A stretch of 64,000 nt of DNA from Pseudarthrobacter sp. NamB4 (lineage in GTDB: Bacteria; Actinomycetota; Actinomycetes; Actinomycetales; Micrococcaceae): positions 1 through 64,000 of the forward strand of contig NZ_VAHM01000018.1 of assembly GCF_005796185.1 (NCBI RefSeq). Direction: 5' to 3'. Numbering within the stretch: position 1 is the first letter of the stretch; every line of letters begins with the position of its first letter. The notes under the pieces were generated by a model that worked only from the letters and a program-made list of their open reading frames with translations, was not told the DNA's origin and made no database searches. Below, in pieces: positions 60,651-64,000 of the stretch. The position numbers were made by a program, and so were the translations under genes.

Positions 60651-62417
60651 ATGTTTGTGAACAAAAAGGTCGTGCCCTCTTTCATTGGCGTGCTCTGTGC
60701 ATTGGCCCTGGCCTCCTCCGGGGGCACGGCTCCCCTGCCCCCTGCCGGAAGCGGGCTTGCCACGGCTTCCGGCGCCAGCAGCGTTGCCTTGGCTCCTTCC
60801 GTTGTCCATGACGACGGCGAATCCTCCTCCGGGGCAGGCGCCACCGGACCCCTGCTCACCCCCGCCGTGGAACCGGATATCCGCCCGGCCTCACCTACGG
60901 TGCCCTTGGCGACCGCTGCTGGGCCCGAAACGGCACCGGAACCGGCCACCCTTGAGGCTCCTGGCGCCGGCGCAACCACCAACGCCGCCGGGGCAACGGC
61001 ACCAGCGGCGCCTACCACCGCCCCCGAAGCCGAGCTGGCAGAAACAGGACCCGAGGTCCCCTCCATTCCGCCGCTGTGGGCCCCGGACGAGGAACTGGTT
61101 TCCCCCTCTACCTCCCGGCAATCCGTTCCGGAGTCTGCAACTGCCGTTCCCGCCCCGGAGGCGCTGGTTCCGCTTAATAATGCGACCGCCGTCCTTACCG
61201 TATTCAACAAGATCAACGAATACCGGGTGTCTAGGGGCCTGAACCCGGTCAAATACAACAGCACCGTGGCGGGGCTGGCGCAGGAATGGTCGGACAGCAT
61301 CGCCTCCCGCGAGGTGATAGAGCACCGCGCCAGTTTCTGGACCGATCCGCGCGCCCTGAGCCCCAACAACGGCGCCGGCGAAGTCATCGCCATCCGCACC
61401 GACCGGGATGCGGCGCTGCTGGTGGAATGGTGGAAGGGCTCTCCCGGCCACAACGCCATGCTGCTCGATCCCCGCTTCAACGTGATGGGCGCCGGGATCA
61501 GCTATACGGACAGGACGTACCAGATCTGGGGTGTGGTCAACTTCTTCGGCTATACCGCCCTTCCTGCAGGCACGACGGATTCCCCCGGCGGCAGCGCTCC
61601 CAGCACCGCCTTCCCGCCACCGGCCCCCACCATGTGCGATGCCCCCGTGCGTCACATGCCGCCCACGCTTGACCTCTCGGCCGCAGCCATCAAGGGGCCA
61701 GGTGACCTGGTGACGGTGGACTCCACCGGGCAGCTCCTCGGCAGGGCGGCCACAGGGGCGCGCACTTTTGGTGCGGCCAGGGTGATCGGGTCGGGCTTCG
61801 CCGGCGCTAAGGAAGTCCTCACCACGGACTGGGACCGTGATGGCGCCTACGATCTCCTGACGCAGTGGACCAACGGCTCCCTTACCCTGCACCGGGGCAT
61901 AGCCGGCGGAGGTTTCCAGGCGCCAGTGACGCTCGGCAACGGTGGGTGGGAAACGCTGACCCTGGCAGTGGGGGGCTGGTGCGCCAACAACAGGATGCCC
62001 CAGCTCCTGGCGCTGGACGGCGCCGGGAACCTCTACCTGTACCCCAACAAGGGCACGGGCGACTTGTCCGCCCGCACGTTTGTGGGCTCCGTAGGGACTG
62101 CCCGGAAGCTGTCCATGGTGGATTACGATGCCGACGGCTTCCAAGACGTCCTGGCCCTCCGGGCTGACGGCTCAGTCCAGCTCTACCGCGGCTGGGGAAC
62201 CACAGCCCTGCGCGCAGAGGCAAGGCCCACAGTGGCCACCGGATGGGGAGACGTCACCGGCATCAGGGCGCTGCGGGATGTTACGGGGCTGAACTCCACC
62301 GGGCTGGGGCTTCGGCGGGCCTCGGACGTGGTCCAGTACTGGGACCTGTCCTCAGGAAGCCTCGCCTCGGCGTCGAACATTGCGGGTCCCTGGGCGGGCC
62401 AGCGCCTGGCGCAGTAG
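60651..62417 (+). CDS. Secreted CAP/SCP-domain protein with VCBS-like repeats
   Basis: A 588-residue exported protein. Signal peptide (about 1-25), an Ala/Pro/Thr-rich linker (30-175), a CAP domain (about 182-305; VFNKINEYRVSRGLNPVKYN, GEVIAIRTDRDAALLVEWW, GHNAMLLDPRFNVMGAGI), then FG-GAP/VCBS-like blades (about 345-585; DWDRDGAYDLLTQW, DYDADGFQDVLALR). CAP proteins have unknown roles in wall biology or lipid binding. ATG at 60651 or GTG at 60657 are both possible; the GTG has a GGGG site six bases away. Confidence 0.85.
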   Translation: MFVNKKVVPSFIGVLCALALASSGGTAPLPPAGSGLATASGASSVALAPSVVHDDGESSSGAGATGPLLTPAVEPDIRPASPTVPLATAAGPETAPEPATLEAPGAGATTNAAGATAPAAPTTAPEAELAETGPEVPSIPPLWAPDEELVSPSTSRQSVPESATAVPAPEALVPLNNATAVLTVFNKINEYRVSRGLNPVKYNSTVAGLAQEWSDSIASREVIEHRASFWTDPRALSPNNGAGEVIAIRTDRDAALLVEWWKGSPGHNAMLLDPRFNVMGAGISYTDRTYQIWGVVNFFGYTALPAGTTDSPGGSAPSTAFPPPAPTMCDAPVRHMPPTLDLSAAAIKGPGDLVTVDSTGQLLGRAATGARTFGAARVIGSGFAGAKEVLTTDWDRDGAYDLLTQWTNGSLTLHRGIAGGGFQAPVTLGNGGWETLTLAVGGWCANNRMPQLLALDGAGNLYLYPNKGTGDLSARTFVGSVGTARKLSMVDYDADGFQDVLALRADGSVQLYRGWGTTALRAEARPTVATGWGDVTGIRALRDVTGLNSTGLGLRRASDVVQYWDLSSGSLASASNIAGPWAGQRLAQ

Positions 62418-62504
62418 GGCTTGCCCATTAAAGGCTGGAGCGGCAAGGCGGGAACAGCGGGGACGGGTCAGTGAGGCCGGAACAGCAAGCTGGCCAGCTG
62501 GCAG

Positions 62505-62984
62505 CTAAATCGCCGGCTGGAGCTCTAAGACGTCCTTGAGGCGCTCCAGCTCGGCTACGTCAGAGCTGACGCTCCGCTGCAGCATCCTGTTCAGGAAGCC
62601 CAGCCGGTTCAGAAAGCCGAGCTTGTCAACGAAGCCAAGCGGCCCCTCCGGGCGGGCTTCCAGGGCAAACCGGACCCGGGTCCCCGAGGCCTCGGTGCTC
62701 AGATAGTAGCCGCCCGTCCGGTGTGCGGGGCCAGAGACGACCGTGAACTGGATTTCCGCACCGGGCCGCGCCTGGGTAATTTCCAGTTCTGCCGGGATGC
62801 TGAGCCCCGAGCGCCCTGCCACCATCTTCCGGTAAACCGCGCCCTTGGATGCCGCGGCTCCCTGCACCAGCTTGACGCTGCGGACGCTGTCGCGCCATAG
62901 CGGAAGGTTTGCCGCATCCAGCAGGTACAGATACACAGCCATGGCGTCCCGCCGGATGAGGACCTCGTGCTCTGCGAATGCCAT
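62505..62984 (-). CDS. SRPBCC-fold protein
   Basis: A 159-residue ligand-binding protein (polyketide cyclase/dehydrase-like): EHEVLIRRDAMAVYLYLLDAANLPLWRDSVRSVKLVQG is the usual N-terminal strand-helix pattern and TEASGTRVRFALEARPEG a later strand. The C-terminal helix carries an almost exact repeat LGFLNRLGFLNR. Start at 62984 follows AGAAAGA; a longer frame to 63029 is less likely. Function unknown. Confidence 0.8.
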   Translation of the reverse strand: MAFAEHEVLIRRDAMAVYLYLLDAANLPLWRDSVRSVKLVQGAAASKGAVYRKMVAGRSGLSIPAELEITQARPGAEIQFTVVSGPAHRTGGYYLSTEASGTRVRFALEARPEGPLGFVDKLGFLNRLGFLNRMLQRSVSSDVAELERLKDVLELQPAI

Positions 62985-63023
62985 CGGAATCTTTCTGTGG
63001 TTGACGTGGGCCTGCCGCGGCAG

Positions 63024-63104
63024 CTGCATCCCCCCGGCACCACAGCTACCCGGATCAGGTTAGCCAGCGCTCCGCACGCCCACCTAGCCACAGCCGGGGA
63101 CGTT
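63024..63104 (-). other. Degenerate TPP-riboswitch-like sequence
   Basis: On the minus strand AACCTGATCCGGGTAGC followed by TGGTGCCGGGGGGAT resembles the 3' half of a THI element, and GTGGGCGTGCGGAGCG lies 5' of it, but the invariant CTGAGA block is missing. It precedes the SRPBCC gene. It may be a decayed or divergent riboswitch, or chance. Confidence 0.4.
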
Positions 63105-63224
63105 ATTGAAGAGTTACTGCATGACGCGCCGGCCGCAGTGACACGGAGCGGCTGAAGGGGTGGTGGGCAAACCGGGCAGACTTCTGCGCTAAGCTATGTT
63201 CTGCCCCTCCACAAGGGGGGCGCT

Positions 63225-63298
63225 GCGGCTGTAGCTCAATGGTAGAGCGCTAGCTTCCCAAGCTTGATACGCGGGTTCGATTCCCGTCAGCCGCTCCA
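63225..63298 (+). tRNA. tRNA-Gly (anticodon CCC)
   Basis: Acceptor arms GCGGCTG and CAGCCGC pair, with discriminator T and an encoded CCA end (63296-63298). The D-loop AGCTCAATGGTAGAGC and T-arm GCGGGTTCGATTCCCGT are canonical, and the anticodon loop is TTCCCAA, reading GGG glycine codons. Seventy-four bases including CCA. The anticodon stem has one T-T mismatch. Confidence 0.96.
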
Positions 63299-63318
63299 CG
63301 CCTGCTGTTCCTCGGAGG

Positions 63319-64000
63319 CTAGGCAGCAACCCGGCGGATGATCTGCACCGGTTGCCTGCGGTCCTTGAGGTTTACCTTCAGCAGCAGCGAGCCCTTCCGT
63401 GCGAGGATCACCGCCACCGTCAAAGCCGCCAGGGCCGGCACCCCGCCGGACACCAGCAGGGCCAGATGGGGGTGGCGTGCTCGGCGATCCAGCCCAGCAT
63501 GGGCCCGCCGATGGCCTGGCCGCCGATCAACACCATGGTGTAGAGGCTCATCACCCTGCCCCTGATGCCCATATTGGTGCTCACCTGGACCAGCTGGTTG
63601 GACCCGGTGAGGAACATCAGGCACCAGAAGCCGGACAGCACCATCACCGCGCCGAACACCGGCATCGACGGCGCCAGGGCCGCAAGGCACAGCATGGCAC
63701 CGTACATTCCTGCGCAGAACACCACCGAGCGCAGCCGCAGCTGCCTGCGCCGGGTGGACGCGACTGCACCTGTCAGTGCGCCAAGCGCCACCAGGGCGTT
63801 CAGGAGCCCGTAGCCGCCGGCGCCCGCCTCGAACACATGGTCGGCGAAGGCGGCGAGCACCACTGGCAGGCCCATGGCGAACACCGCGATGAAGCCGGCC
63901 ATAAGCCAGGGCCAATAGATGGTGGGCTTGCTGAGCGCGTACCGCAGGCCCTCACGGAGCATCCCCTTGCTCTTCGGTGCCGGTGCGCTGACAAACAGCT
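63319..64000 (-). pseudogene. MFS transporter, frameshifted and cut by the window end
   Basis: Reading leftward from the window edge, LFVSAPAPKSKGMLREGLRYAL to GPMLGWIAEHATP is the second half of an MFS transporter (DHA3-like, drug or siderophore type) in one frame. In a run of five C at about 63462-63473 the frame shifts; the true C-terminus HLALLVSGGVPALAALTVAVI to IIRRVAA continues in another frame. Adding one C restores the full protein. It may be a recent pseudogene or a sequencing error in the homopolymer. The N-terminal half lies beyond 64000. Confidence 0.78.

Noticed and set aside
63203..63221. GCCCCTCC-ACAA-GGGGGGC hairpin before the tRNA
   Set aside because: No T-run and no gene upstream on the same strand; treated as incidental structure close to the tRNA promoter.

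Overview
The window reads as a chromosomal segment of a high-GC actinobacterium of the Micrococcaceae, most likely Arthrobacter or Pseudarthrobacter. This rests on the sequence itself: GC-rich codon use, a dnaK-grpE-dnaJ-hspR cluster with HAIR operators, a SAM-IV type riboswitch in front of metZ, a complete Mrp antiporter operon, many LacI-type sugar regulators and many 4-base start/stop overlaps. No phage, plasmid or CRISPR locus was found.

Layout. 1-1 kb: a gene start leaving the window, then about 1 kb of noncoding DNA with dyad repeats. 1-4.2 kb: an arsenic resistance island (arsR divergent from acr3-arsC-trxB) ending in a flavoprotein gene cut by deletion. 4.3-8.6 kb: the Hsp70 operon with two HAIR boxes and a 100-base palindromic element between grpE and dnaJ. 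8.7-11.4 kb: a four-repeat DGDYG protein, then an MMPL transporter broken into pieces by a segment holding a small ORF and an IS110 relic. 11.4-15.7 kb: a methyltransferase, a LysE-type exporter, a low-molecular-weight phosphatase and a P-loop kinase fused to PabB. 15.7-26.6 kb: a xylan utilisation region (CE4 deacetylase, GH10 xylanase, two LacI regulators, aldose epimerase, sugar ABC importer, GH3 beta-xylosidase-like enzyme) with matching operators. 26.7-32.2 kb: an MFS pump, cardiolipin synthase, pabC-like lyase and a decayed stretch (TetR without its DNA-binding domain, acyltransferase tail).

32.2-34.6 kb: SAM-IV riboswitch, DUF1737, rhodanese and metZ. 34.9-38.8 kb: a GCS2 ligase, an XRE-MurA fusion and a secreted glycosidase-like protein. 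38.8-41.9 kb: thiamine/HMP ECF transporter (YkoEDC type) under a TPP riboswitch. 42-46.2 kb: small conserved proteins and a tightly overlapping operon of a haem-oxygenase-fold di-iron protein, a GT2 glycosyltransferase and a CDGSH iron-sulfur protein, the best candidate here for an undescribed system. 46.2-52.6 kb: Mrp operon. 52.8-59.9 kb: a UMF1-like MFS transporter, a LacI-controlled Gfo/Idh-DUF6807-cupin operon, and a KhtTU-like K+/H+ antiporter. 59.9-64 kb: dcd with a DnaA-box match upstream, a CAP-domain secreted protein, an SRPBCC protein, tRNA-Gly(CCC), and a frameshifted MFS transporter running off the end.

Functionally the region combines plant-polymer degradation, stress handling (heat, arsenic, pH/Na+), cofactor and sulfur supply (folate, thiamine, methionine), and several visible scars of gene decay. 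All functional names are family-level readings from sequence; no database search was run.
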